Program-made: the position numbers and the translations under genes
In this document: in pieces, positions 42,162-51,421 of the stretch
Layout of the letters: the number at the start of each line of letters is the position of its first letter
How positions within the stretch are numbered: the first letter of the stretch is position 1
The notes under the pieces: model-generated
The model's database searches: none
The model's input: only the letters and a program-made list of their open reading frames with translations
What the model was told of the DNA's origin: nothing
Origin: Glo-17 sp964549735
Lineage (GTDB): Bacteria > Krumholzibacteriota > Krumholzibacteriia > LZORAL124-64-63
Length of the DNA stretch: 64,000 bases
Assembly (NCBI GenBank): GCA_964549735.1
Contig: CAZJWO010000001.1
Coordinates: 42,649 to 106,648, forward strand
Reading direction: 5' to 3'

Positions 42162-42933
42162 GGCCGCCGTCCGGTTGATACATGCGATCGGTGAGGCGCG
42201 GGGCGCGATCGCGCTCCGGTACCCGGCGCTCCTGATCCGAGACGAGACGCCCGCCGTCGACGACCATCACGCGCTGCCCGAACGTCTTGACGATCTCATG
42301 GTCATGCGTCGAGAAGAGCACGCAGGTCCCGCCGTCGTTGATGCGAAAGAGCAGGTCGATGATCTCCTGCGCCGTCACCGGGTCGAGATTGCCTGTCGGT
42401 TCGTCGGCCAGCAGGATCTTGGGGCTGTTGACCACGGCCCGGGCGATCGCGACCCGCTGCTGCTCGCCGCCGGACAACTGGTGCGGCAGGCGATCCCGTT
42501 TGTCCCAGAGCCCGACCTGGGTCAGCACGCGCATGACGTTCTTCTTGATCGCCGCCCGGGGCACCCCCACGACGAGCTGGGCGAAAGCGACGTTGTCGTG
42601 CACGCTGCGGTCCTCCAGGAGGCGGAAATCCTGGAAGACGAAGCCGATCTCGCGGCGCAGGCGTGGAATCTGGCGGCGCCGCACGCGCGTCGAGACGAGT
42701 CCGCGCACGATGACCTGGCCCCGGGTCGGAAACTGGTCCATCGTGATCAGCCGCAAGATGCTGCTCTTGCCGGCGCCGCTCGGCCCGGTGATGCAGACGA
42801 ACTCGCCGTTGCCGATGGAGAACGTGACGTCAGCCAGCGCGATCTGATCGCGATAACGCAGTTCGACGTGGTAGAACGCGATGATGATCCGCGGATCCAG
42901 GGGTCCCTTGAGCGCGGACTTGGCGTCGGTCAC
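42154..42933 (-). CDS. ftsE: Cell-division ATP-binding protein FtsE
   Basis: A 259-residue ABC ATPase. Walker A GPSGAGKSS, Q-loop GFVFQDFRLLEDRSV, signature LSGGEQQR, Walker B ILLADEPTGNLD and H-loop STHDHEIV are intact. The FtsE-type Y at the start (AFYHVELRYRDQIAL) also fits. A C-terminal extension of about 25 charged residues (RDRAPRLTDRMYQ) is longer than in E. coli. The start is GTG 42933 behind GGGAGGGG. Its partner FtsX follows directly. Confidence 0.95.
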   Translation of the reverse strand: MTDAKSALKGPLDPRIIIAFYHVELRYRDQIALADVTFSIGNGEFVCITGPSGAGKSSILRLITMDQFPTRGQVIVRGLVSTRVRRRQIPRLRREIGFVFQDFRLLEDRSVHDNVAFAQLVVGVPRAAIKKNVMRVLTQVGLWDKRDRLPHQLSGGEQQRVAIARAVVNSPKILLADEPTGNLDPVTAQEIIDLLFRINDGGTCVLFSTHDHEIVKTFGQRVMVVDGGRLVSDQERRVPERDRAPRLTDRMYQPDGGHA

Positions 42934-42949
42934 GGCCCCTCCCCGGCAT

Positions 42950-44263
42950 TCAGTCCTTGATGTCGACGAAGAATCTCTGTTTCAGGTCCGCGATGTACTT
43001 CGCGAGCGCGATCTCGATCTTCCGACTCTCCACGAAGCGCCGCAGATCCTCCCGGAGCTCCTCGAACGTGTAGCGATGGCCCTCGACACGATCCAGAACC
43101 TGGAAGATGTACCAGCCGGCCGGCGTCTGCACCGGCTCGGTGACCTGGCCGACCCGCGCCGCGGCGAGTGCCTCCCGGAAAGCCCCGGACAGTTCATCGA
43201 GCTGGAAGGTGCCGAGCAGGCCGCCGGCGGCGGCCGAGACGGGATCCTCGCTCACCTCGGCGGCGACCAGGCTGAAGGCCTCGCCCGCCAGGATCCTTTC
43301 GCGCGCGGCGGCGATGCGCTGCCGGCCGCTCGCGACATCTTCCGGCGTCACCTCCAACGGAAAGAAGATCTGGCTGATGACGCGCGCGCTGTCGCCCTCG
43401 ATCTGGTCCAGCCGCAGGATGTGCACGCCGCGCGTGCTGACCACGGGCTGACTGACCTCGCCCACCGCGAGCTGCGCGATCGTCTGTTCGAGCACGCGAT
43501 CGAAGAGATCGCCCGGACGCACGGCGCCGATGCGCCCGCCGCGCCGCGCGTTGGGACCTTCGCTGAAGGCGCGCGCCACCTCGGCGAAGTCCTGCCCCGC
43601 CGCGAGCGCCTGCTGTGAGGCGGCTACCTTCTCCTGCACCTCGCGGCGGGCAGTGGTCGAGGGCTGGATGCGGACCAGAATGCTGGCGACCGTCAAACTA
43701 TCGGGCTCCGCAGGCATTTCATTCAGGTTTTCGAGATAGTAGGCCTCGACTTCATTGGCCATGACCTCGATGCTCGGCCGGATGAACCGCCCGACCACGA
43801 GCCGCATATACTGCTGGTTGCGCAGCTGGGAACCGTAACGGAAGCGGAAATCGTCGAGCGTGAGATTCGAAGCGGCCAAGGCCTGCTGCAAGGCCTCCGT
43901 CGAACCGTACTGCGCCACGAGCTGGTCGACCCGCTCCTGGACCTTCTTCTCGATCTCTTCGTCTTCGACGACCATGTCGCTCTGTCTGGCCGCCGCGATG
44001 ATCAGCTTGTTCTCGATGAGGCTGTCCAGCACGCGCCGCCGCAGCTCCGTGGTGACCGGTTCCGGCGGCAGGCCCGAGATCTGCCGGTCCAGTTGATAGA
44101 GCTCCAGCGCGAGGTCGAGATCGCTCTGCAGGATCATCTCTTCGTCGACGATGGCGACGATGCGCTCCAGCAGCACCGGATCGCGCGGCGGCGTCGAACC
44201 CGCCGCCGGAGCGGACCAGGCGGCCGGCCACAGCGCGAGCGCCAGCAACAATCCGCGTTTCAT
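42950..44263 (-). CDS. surA: Periplasmic SurA-like peptidyl-prolyl isomerase/chaperone
   Basis: A 437-residue exported protein: signal to about residue 22 (LLALALWPAAWSAPAAGS). The SurA N-domain follows (ERIVAIVDEEMILQSDLDLAL…VLDSLIENKLI), then two parvulin domains. The first parvulin (about 175-280) has SILVRIQPS, QDFAEVARAFSEGP and GVHILRLDQIEGDS. The second (about 290-395) has FSLVAAEVSEDPVSAAAGGLLGTF and GWYIFQVLDRVEGH. SurA escorts unfolded barrels from Sec to BAM, which suits the barrel-rich contents of this window. The ribosome site is GAGGTAG. A second PPIase gene ends 54 bases upstream, so the pair is likely one operon. Confidence 0.88.
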   Translation of the reverse strand: MKRGLLLALALWPAAWSAPAAGSTPPRDPVLLERIVAIVDEEMILQSDLDLALELYQLDRQISGLPPEPVTTELRRRVLDSLIENKLIIAAARQSDMVVEDEEIEKKVQERVDQLVAQYGSTEALQQALAASNLTLDDFRFRYGSQLRNQQYMRLVVGRFIRPSIEVMANEVEAYYLENLNEMPAEPDSLTVASILVRIQPSTTARREVQEKVAASQQALAAGQDFAEVARAFSEGPNARRGGRIGAVRPGDLFDRVLEQTIAQLAVGEVSQPVVSTRGVHILRLDQIEGDSARVISQIFFPLEVTPEDVASGRQRIAAARERILAGEAFSLVAAEVSEDPVSAAAGGLLGTFQLDELSGAFREALAAARVGQVTEPVQTPAGWYIFQVLDRVEGHRYTFEELREDLRRFVESRKIEIALAKYIADLKQRFFVDIKD

Positions 44264-44317
44264 CGCTACCTCGCTGCGCGATCACCGCCGCGGCGGCGCC
44301 TCGGCTTCGGCGTCCGT

Positions 44318-46123
44318 TCAGGCTCCGAGCGGCTTCTGGGCCGCGGCGGTCAGGGCGTCGACAGCCTCCTGCCAGGACGGCATCTTCTGTAGATGCTCCT
44401 CGTAGACGGTGACTCCGAACTCCTGGCTCCACTTGTCCAGGAGCGCGCGCAGAGCGTCGTCCTGCCGCTGCGCCTTGATGATCTGGGAGATGGTATCGCG
44501 CACGTCTTCGAGGCCCGGCAGCTCCGGCGGGGTGATGCCGTCGAGGCGGACCACGGCCCAACCCTCGGGCAGTTCGATCGGCTCGCTCACCGCGCCCTCG
44601 CCGAGAGCGAAGAGCGTCGTATGCAGCGGCTGGGCGGGATCGGCGGCCAGCGGCCCGACCTTCGCCGACTCCTCGGTCTGGTCGGGATTGATACCGAACC
44701 GCTGGACGAGTTCACGCCAAGCCAGCGCGCCGTCCCGCCAGGCCTGCCCGGCCTGCTCGGCCTTGTCGCGATCCTGACAGCGCAGCAGCGTGCCGGTGCG
44801 CCGCTCCGGCCGCCGGAACGACTCCCGGTTCTCGTCGTAGTACGACTGAATCTCCTCCGCCGAGACGTACTCCTCGAAGGTGACCAGATCCCGGTGGACC
44901 CGCTCGACGAGCATCTCTTCGATCTTGGCGAACGTGTCCTTCTCGACGCGGGGATCCTGCCAATACCCGCGCTGGCGCGCATCGTCGATCATGATGGCGC
45001 GCTCGGCGCTGTTGGTCAGCTTGGTCCGCAACGACCCGAGCCCCTCGTGCTTCTTGGGCCGGTCGAACACGCTCTGCCGCTCGAAGAAGGTCTTGTAATC
45101 GAGCACGGTGACCGTGATCGGTCCCGCGCTGAGGTCGTAGCTCAAGAGCACCTTGTCGTAGTCGGTCGACGCGACGTCCAGCGGCTTGAGCTGCTCGCGG
45201 GGAATCGGCTGCTTGGTCGTCTCGTCGAGAATCTGTTCGCCTTCCGGCAGGCCCGCCAAGACGACGCGCAGGACCTCTTCGTCGAGCATGAAGTTGTGCC
45301 TGCGCTTCGCATCGTCGATCAATTCCTGCCGCAGCTGCTGCTCCTTGCGCTTGGCGATGCTCGCCAGGACGCTGGTCTTGATGGTCTCCAGCTCCGGCTT
45401 GGAGTCCATGATGACATCCTGGACCCGCACCAGCCACCAGCCGTACTCGGTTTCGATCGGGTCGGAGATGCCGCCCTTTTCCACCGCGAAGACCGGCCGC
45501 TGGAAATCATCGCGGAAATGCCCCCAGGCGATCGTCGTCTGCATACGCCGGGTGTCGGGCGCGGGCGCATAGTGGTAGCGCGCGACGGCCTCGGACCACG
45601 GCGCGCCGTCCATGACGGCCTGGCGCGCCGCGAGAGCCTCCTCGCGCGTATCGGTGATGAGGTAGTCGCAGAGCCGCTTCTCGCCCAGCCGGGAGTAGTA
45701 GTGGTCGAGGTCGGCGTCGGATACGAAGCGGCTCGGATTGCCGATCTGATCCTGCCAGAAATAGATCATGCCGTTGTACTCGGTCAGGTAGTTGCGGGCG
45801 CTCTCGATCATCTCGTCCTGCAGATAACCGAGCTGCAACGCCTTGGCCACCATCAGCTCCTTGTCGATGATGATCTCGAGGAAGCGGCGCTTGCCCTCGC
45901 TGCCGGCCATGTCCAGGACCTGGCCGTCTTCGCCCCGCGGCAGGTTGACCTGCTTGAGCCGCCCGAGGCGATCCTTGAAGTACTCGGCGGTGACCTGGCG
46001 ATCGCCGATCTGCGCCAGGACGATCGCGGCATCGTCGCGTTTCTGGCCGCAGCCGATCACCCACGCGGCGACGATCAACGGCAACACGAACACCAGGCAA
46101 CGCAAGCGTGACCGTTCGAGCAT
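44318..46123 (-). CDS. Lipoprotein peptidyl-prolyl isomerase (parvulin/PpiD-PrsA type)
   Basis: A 601-residue protein with a lipoprotein signal (VFVLPLIVAAWVIGC, Cys about 25) and a SurA/PrsA-like N-domain (IGDRQVTAEYFKDRLGRLKQ…FLEIIIDKELMVAKAL). Two parvulin-like domains follow (about 140-250, and about 440-550 with ALAWRELVQRFGINP and PIELPEGWAVVRLDGI). The middle (about 270-430) is helical. Lipid anchoring resembles PrsA of Gram-positives; in a diderm it would hold the foldase on a membrane surface. The ATG 46123 follows AGGAG at 9 bases; a TTG at 46132 sits on the ribosome site and is unlikely. It lies between mfd and surA. Confidence 0.83.
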   Translation of the reverse strand: MLERSRLRCLVFVLPLIVAAWVIGCGQKRDDAAIVLAQIGDRQVTAEYFKDRLGRLKQVNLPRGEDGQVLDMAGSEGKRRFLEIIIDKELMVAKALQLGYLQDEMIESARNYLTEYNGMIYFWQDQIGNPSRFVSDADLDHYYSRLGEKRLCDYLITDTREEALAARQAVMDGAPWSEAVARYHYAPAPDTRRMQTTIAWGHFRDDFQRPVFAVEKGGISDPIETEYGWWLVRVQDVIMDSKPELETIKTSVLASIAKRKEQQLRQELIDDAKRRHNFMLDEEVLRVVLAGLPEGEQILDETTKQPIPREQLKPLDVASTDYDKVLLSYDLSAGPITVTVLDYKTFFERQSVFDRPKKHEGLGSLRTKLTNSAERAIMIDDARQRGYWQDPRVEKDTFAKIEEMLVERVHRDLVTFEEYVSAEEIQSYYDENRESFRRPERRTGTLLRCQDRDKAEQAGQAWRDGALAWRELVQRFGINPDQTEESAKVGPLAADPAQPLHTTLFALGEGAVSEPIELPEGWAVVRLDGITPPELPGLEDVRDTISQIIKAQRQDDALRALLDKWSQEFGVTVYEEHLQKMPSWQEAVDALTAAAQKPLGA

Positions 46124-46135
46124 GATCTTCAACTC

Positions 46136-49100
46136 CTAGGCTTCAAGCCGCAGCTTCTCCAGGGTTTCGAGGACATTGACGGCAGCAGCCAGATGCTGGT
46201 CGCCGGGAACAGGGACGTGCAGGCTGAACTGCTCGGAGGCCCGGAAACGCAATCCCTGCAGGGAACTGGCCATCAAACCGCGGATTATAGGCTGAGTCGG
46301 CTCCCGTCCGCCAGAAAAAAACAGATCCAGACCCGCCCGACCGGCCCGCAACTCCTCCACGCCATTGCGGCTGGCCAAGATGCGTATCCGATGCACCGCC
46401 AACAAATTGTCCGCCACGGCCGGCACCGGTCCGTAGCGGTCGCGGAACTCGTCGCGCAGGGCCTCGGCCTGCCGCGGGTCGCGCAGGCGAGCCAGGCGCC
46501 GGTAGAGGTCCATCTTCAGCTGCGGATCCCCCACGTAGTCGTCGGGCAGGTACGCGGCGATGCGCAGGTCGACCTTCACGTCGAGCGGTGCAATACCGCG
46601 GCCGTCGCGTAGTTCCGCCACCGTCTCCTCGAGCAGCCGGCAGTAGAGGTCGAAGCCGATGGCCTCCAGATGGCCCGACTGCTCCTGGCCGAGCAGATTG
46701 CCGGCGCCGCGGATCTCGAGGTCGCGCATCGCGATGTGGTAGCCCGAGCCCAACGCCTGGAACTCCTCGAGCGCGGCCAGGCGGCGGCGCGCTTCGGCGG
46801 TCAAGGCCTCGCCCGGCGGGGTCATGAGGTAGGCGAAGGCGCGCTGGTTGGCGCGGCCGACGCGGCCGCGCAGCTGATAGAGCTGCGCGAGTCCGAAGCG
46901 GTCGGCGCGATCGACGATCAGGGTGTTGACGCGCGGCATGTCCAACCCCGATTCGATGATCGTGGTGGTCACCAGCACGTCGAACTCGTGGGCCAGGAAC
47001 CGGCTCATGATGTCCTCGAGCTGATGCTCCGGCATCTGTCCGTGGGCGAAAGCCACGCGCACCGAAGGCAGCAGCTGCTGCAGGCGGGCCGCCACGCCGG
47101 CGATCGTCTCGATCCGGTTGTGCACGAAGAAGACCTGGCCGCCCCGATGCATCTCGCGCAGGACGGCTTCGGTCAGGATCTCGTCGCTGTAGCCGCACAA
47201 CTCGGTGTGGATCGGCAGCCGGTCGCGCGGCGGCGTGTTGATCAGCGACATGTCGCGCGCGCCCATGAGCGCGAGGTAGAGCGTGCGCGGGATCGGCGTC
47301 GCCGTGAGCGTCATGACGTCGACGCTCTTCTTGAGCTCCTTGAGCCGCTCCTTGTGCCGGACGCCGAAGCGGTGCTCCTCGTCGACGATCAACAGGCCCA
47401 GGCGCGCGAAACGGACATCGCGCGACAGCAGCCGGTGGGTGCCGATGAGGATGTCCAGGCCGCCCTCGCGGGCGCGGCGGGTCAGCTCGCGCGCCGCCGC
47501 AGGCGTCCGGAAGCGGCTCAGGACGCCCAAGGCGACCGGGAAATCGCGCATGCGTTCGGCGAAGGTCTCGCCGTGCTGATGGGCGAGCAGAGTGGTCGGG
47601 CAGAGCACGGCGACCTGCCGTCCGGCCATGACCGCCTTGAAGGCCGCGCGCATCGCCACCTCGGTCTTGCCGAAGCCGACATCGCCGCAGACGAGACGGT
47701 CCATCGGCCGCGGCCGCTCCATGTCCCCTTTGACGTCGGCGATGGCGGTCAGCTGGTCCGGCGTCGGCTCGTAGACGAAGCTGTCCTCCATCGCGCGCTG
47801 CAGCGGCCCGTCGCACGGGAAGGCGAGGCCCGGCATGGCCTCGCGCGCGGCATAGAGCTCGAGCAGATCGGCCGCCATGGCGCGGATGGCCTTGCGCGCC
47901 TTCTGCGTCACCCGCAGCCAGTTCGCCGAACCCAGCTTGGCCAGGCTGGGCGCCGCGTCCGAATCGCTCGTGAACCGCTCCACCTGGCCGATGTTGGCCA
48001 CCGGCACGTAGACCTTGCCTTGATCGGCGTACTCGATCTCGAGGCATTCGTGCGGGGTCCCCTCGGCGGTGATGCGCTTCAAGCCGCGGTAACGACCGAT
48101 CCCGTACTCGAGGTGCACGACGAACTCGCCGGGCTGCAGGCTGGCGCGGTCCTTGACCAGGCCCGAACCGCGATGGCGCACGCGACCCTGGCGGCGGTAG
48201 CGCTCGAAGAACTCGTGATCGGTGATGACCGCCAGCTGCAGCTGCGGCCATACGAAGCCGCCCGTCAGGTGCCCGACCAGCGGACGCGCCGCCGGCGGTC
48301 CGAGCGCGTGCTCGTCGAGCAGATCGCCGAGCCGGGACGCCTGGCCACGATTGTCGCAGAGCAGCAGCACGGTCGCCCCGCTCTGCTCCTGCTCCTGCAG
48401 GTAGCGCCGCAGGCGATCGATGTCGCCGCCCTTCAGGTCCGGTCGCAGGGTGCCGTGGTCGCTGACCGCCGCGGGCTGGCGGGCCAGGAATCGCCCGGCG
48501 GCGTCGCCGCGCACCCAGGTCTCGGCCATCCACACGTGGCGAAGACGCCGCTCGGCGAGGTCCTGCTCGGCGCACAGCAGTTCGTCCTCGCGCGGCAGCA
48601 CGGCGTCGCGCTTCAGGCGCGCCTCGCGCAGGCGCGGCAGCTCCTCCGCCAGCAACTCCATCTGCAGCTGCAGCTTGACCGGCTCGAACCAGCAGACTAC
48701 CGCGCCGTCGGGCAGGTAGTCCAGCGTCCGTGCGGTCGGCCCGCACCAGGGCAGGAAGCTCTCGAGCCCGTCGTCCGCGCGCCCTTCCTCGAGGCGGGCC
48801 TCCAGATCCCAATACTCGTCCTGGTCGAGGTTTCCGCGCCGGCGCTCGTCCTCCAGCCGCTGCAGGCAGGTCAGCACCGCGTCGTCCTCGCGCAGCAGGT
48901 GGCTGACCGGATAGAGCGCCGCGCGCTGCAGGCGCCGCGCCCGATCGCTGCTCTGGCTCTCCGGATCGAAGGTGCGCAGGCTCTGGATCTGCTCGTCGAA
49001 GAGTTCGATGCGCAGGGGCAGATCGCCAGGGCCGTAGACGTCGAGCAGGCCGCCGCGGCGGGCGAAATCGCCGGGCCGGGCGACCATGCCGGCCGGCCGG

Positions 49101-49657
49101 TAGCCCCGCCGCGCCAACGCGGCGCAGAACGCGTCCGGATCCAGGCGCTCGCCGGTCGCCAAGCGCAGCACGGCGCGGTCCAAGACCGCGGGCGCCATGA
49201 CTCTTTGCCGCACCGCATACAAGCTGGTCACCGCCAGGACGGGCTCCTGGTCGCGCAGGCGGTCCAGCCCCAGCAGGAGATCGCCGACCAGGGCCGGGTC
49301 CGGAGACTTGCGGTCGTAGATGAGCACCTCGGGCTGAGGCAGATAGACGACCTGGTCGCGGCCGAGCCACGTCTCGAGGTCATCGGCGAGTTGCAGCGCG
49401 CCTTCCCGCGTGGGGACCACGCAGAGCGCGGTCTGCCGGTGCCGGCGGAACCAGGCCGCCGTCAGCACGGCGGGCGCGCTGGCGCGCAGGCCGCTGAGCA
49501 GCACCGGTTCCTCGGCCGTGGCCTGCGCGGGGCTCAGCGCGCCGGCGAAACGGTCGGCCAGCGCCGCGAGGATGGCCGGTCCCTGCCGCGCCGCGAGCAC
49601 ATCAAGCAGCGGCTCGCCCGCGGCGCGTCCGGCGGCGGTTGCCGGTTCGGCCGTCAC
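46136..49657 (-). CDS. mfd: Transcription-repair coupling factor Mfd
   Basis: A 1173-residue ATPase that removes RNA polymerase stalled at lesions and recruits UvrA. Seen in order: UvrB-homology module (VLAVTSLYAVRQRVMAP…RPGDFARRGGLLDVYGP), RNAP-interaction domain (LQPGEFVVHLEYGIGRYRGL), translocase motor with TPDQLTAIADVKGDM, Walker A GDVGFGKTEVAMRAAF, VDEEHRFGVRHKERLK, TATPIPRTLYLAL and TTTIIESGLDMPRVNTLIVDRADRFGLAQLYQLRGRVGR. The C-terminal D7/TRCF domain ends …NVLETLEKLRLEA. The start is GTG 49657, overlapping the previous stop as GTGA. Length and motif order are standard. Confidence 0.97.
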   Translation of the reverse strand: MTAEPATAAGRAAGEPLLDVLAARQGPAILAALADRFAGALSPAQATAEEPVLLSGLRASAPAVLTAAWFRRHRQTALCVVPTREGALQLADDLETWLGRDQVVYLPQPEVLIYDRKSPDPALVGDLLLGLDRLRDQEPVLAVTSLYAVRQRVMAPAVLDRAVLRLATGERLDPDAFCAALARRGYRPAGMVARPGDFARRGGLLDVYGPGDLPLRIELFDEQIQSLRTFDPESQSSDRARRLQRAALYPVSHLLREDDAVLTCLQRLEDERRRGNLDQDEYWDLEARLEEGRADDGLESFLPWCGPTARTLDYLPDGAVVCWFEPVKLQLQMELLAEELPRLREARLKRDAVLPREDELLCAEQDLAERRLRHVWMAETWVRGDAAGRFLARQPAAVSDHGTLRPDLKGGDIDRLRRYLQEQEQSGATVLLLCDNRGQASRLGDLLDEHALGPPAARPLVGHLTGGFVWPQLQLAVITDHEFFERYRRQGRVRHRGSGLVKDRASLQPGEFVVHLEYGIGRYRGLKRITAEGTPHECLEIEYADQGKVYVPVANIGQVERFTSDSDAAPSLAKLGSANWLRVTQKARKAIRAMAADLLELYAAREAMPGLAFPCDGPLQRAMEDSFVYEPTPDQLTAIADVKGDMERPRPMDRLVCGDVGFGKTEVAMRAAFKAVMAGRQVAVLCPTTLLAHQHGETFAERMRDFPVALGVLSRFRTPAAARELTRRAREGGLDILIGTHRLLSRDVRFARLGLLIVDEEHRFGVRHKERLKELKKSVDVMTLTATPIPRTLYLALMGARDMSLINTPPRDRLPIHTELCGYSDEILTEAVLREMHRGGQVFFVHNRIETIAGVAARLQQLLPSVRVAFAHGQMPEHQLEDIMSRFLAHEFDVLVTTTIIESGLDMPRVNTLIVDRADRFGLAQLYQLRGRVGRANQRAFAYLMTPPGEALTAEARRRLAALEEFQALGSGYHIAMRDLEIRGAGNLLGQEQSGHLEAIGFDLYCRLLEETVAELRDGRGIAPLDVKVDLRIAAYLPDDYVGDPQLKMDLYRRLARLRDPRQAEALRDEFRDRYGPVPAVADNLLAVHRIRILASRNGVEELRAGRAGLDLFFSGGREPTQPIIRGLMASSLQGLRFRASEQFSLHVPVPGDQHLAAAVNVLETLEKLRLEA

Positions 49658-51399
49658 GGAAGTGCGCCGCGATCGTCCACGCGCAGCAGATCGATGTCGT
49701 AGACGCCTTGCCCGTCGCGTCGCGCGCCCGCGACGTACCAGCCGCCGCCGGGATGGGCGGCCAGCGACCAGGCCCGCGCGTCGGGGCCGGCGCGGTGCAC
49801 CGCTTCCCAGCGGGTCGCGCCGAACGGCGAGAGGCCGCGCAAGGCCGTCTCGAATTCGAAGCGGTTGCCGCCCAGCGCGCGGCGGCGCGCTCCCGCGGCG
49901 ACCCAGCGGCCATCGACGTCGGCGGCCACCGCGGCGAAACCATGCCAGTCGCGGTCGGTGACCTGCCAGCGGACGCGCCCCAGATCGTCGAGGCCGGCCA
50001 GAAAGCCGTAGCGACCGCCCGTTTCGGCGAGCATCGCGAGGCCGGCCAGCACGAAGTTGCCTCGCTGATCGTCGCCCGCGCCGCACAGCAGCCAGCGATC
50101 GGCCGAGCCGAGGCGCACATTCCAGAGCACGTCGCACACGGCCTGCGGCGCGGCGTCGCGCGGCGCGGACAGGCCCAGCGCCCAGATGCCGGCCGGCTCG
50201 TCGCCGGCGTCGGCGAGCACCTGGCCGGCCAGCACGAAACCGCCATCCTGCCGCGGCCAGGCGCGGCGGACCTCGCGATTGGCGGCGAGCGGGAAGCTGG
50301 CGACGATCGTCAACACGCCCTGATCGCCGACCGTCGCGATGAGTCCGCCCGCGCCAGACCGGTCCGCCCGATGATCCGCGCCGAGAGCCAGCACCTCGCC
50401 CGACGCCGTCTGCAGCAGCGCCCCGATCGCCAGCGGGGTCGGTTCGACGATCCATTGGCCGCCGTCGCCCTCACTGCCGGCGAGGAAGGGGACGTGCGCC
50501 TCCCGCCATCCCGCCAGCAGCAGCAGATCGTCCCGCGGCCACAGGCTCGCGACCGGCAGGTACGCCGGCGGCAGGATGTCGCGCGCTTGCAGGAGATCGC
50601 CCTGCGCCGAGGTCGTCACCATCTGGACTGCGGTGCGGACCACGGCGTGCCCCGCCGCGCCGTGGCTGAGGATCGCGAGGCTGCCCGTGGCCGCGACATG
50701 GATGGCGGCGCCGAGCTGCGAGCCGGCAAGCACGAGCGCGGTGCGCCACGCTTGCAGGTCGACGTAGCGCGCCGTGCGGCTCCAGCCGCCGGCCTCGCCG
50801 CCGGCGCCGTCGGCGCGGACCCGGGCGTAGAACACGCCGTGGTCCCGGGGCGCGAGGACCGTGGTGTCGGCGACGCTGCCGCTGGCGGCGATGCGCGCGA
50901 AGCCATCATCCCAGGCGACCTGCCACGAGAACTCGCGCGGCGCGTCCGGCCACGGCAGCCAGGCCAGGCGCATCTGCAGCGGATCCTCGAGCGACGGCCG
51001 CAGAGAGGTGATCTGGGGCACGGTCTGCAGGGAGGGATCGATCGTGATCGTCACGGATTGCGCCTCGCCGACCTGGCTGCGCGTATCATAAGCCCGCGCG
51101 CTGATCACAAGCGGGCGTCCGTCGGCGTAGATGCCCAGCGGCAGCCGGGTGATGTACGGCGCCTGCCGGATCGTCGATAGCGATTCGTCGTTCAGGAAGA
51201 TCTCGACGCGGTTGACGCCGCGGTCGTCGAGCGCCTCGACGACCACCGAGTCCGGTGCGCTCGTGGCGTGATGTCCCGGTTCGGGATAGACGATCTCGGC
51301 CTGGGGCGGCCGATCGGAACTGTCGCCCGAACAGCCCGCGAGCAGGCAGACGCACGCCAGGCACGCCACCGCTCCCTGCCGCATACCGTTGCCGTTCAT
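49654..51399 (-). CDS. Lipoprotein with Ig-like domain and beta-propeller-like repeats
   Basis: A 581-residue lipoprotein: signal with lipobox LLAGC (Cys about 23). An Ig-like domain follows (AEIVYPEPGHHATSAPDSVVVEALDDRGVNRVEIFLNDESL, about 34-105), then a fibronectin-like segment (ITSLRPSLEDPLQMRLAWLPWP…FYARVRADG). The rest is repeated short units such as DDLLLLAGWREA, GGFVLAGQVLADAGD, GNFVLAGLAMLAETG and GGWYVAGARRDG, which look like a beta-propeller. It has no recognisable enzyme motif. It is probably a surface or periplasmic binding protein. It starts 22 bases after nifS and overlaps mfd by four bases. Confidence 0.72.
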   Translation of the reverse strand: MNGNGMRQGAVACLACVCLLAGCSGDSSDRPPQAEIVYPEPGHHATSAPDSVVVEALDDRGVNRVEIFLNDESLSTIRQAPYITRLPLGIYADGRPLVISARAYDTRSQVGEAQSVTITIDPSLQTVPQITSLRPSLEDPLQMRLAWLPWPDAPREFSWQVAWDDGFARIAASGSVADTTVLAPRDHGVFYARVRADGAGGEAGGWSRTARYVDLQAWRTALVLAGSQLGAAIHVAATGSLAILSHGAAGHAVVRTAVQMVTTSAQGDLLQARDILPPAYLPVASLWPRDDLLLLAGWREAHVPFLAGSEGDGGQWIVEPTPLAIGALLQTASGEVLALGADHRADRSGAGGLIATVGDQGVLTIVASFPLAANREVRRAWPRQDGGFVLAGQVLADAGDEPAGIWALGLSAPRDAAPQAVCDVLWNVRLGSADRWLLCGAGDDQRGNFVLAGLAMLAETGGRYGFLAGLDDLGRVRWQVTDRDWHGFAAVAADVDGRWVAAGARRRALGGNRFEFETALRGLSPFGATRWEAVHRAGPDARAWSLAAHPGGGWYVAGARRDGQGVYDIDLLRVDDRGALP

Positions 51400-51421
51400 G
51401 CGATCCCTCCGCAAAGCCGGC

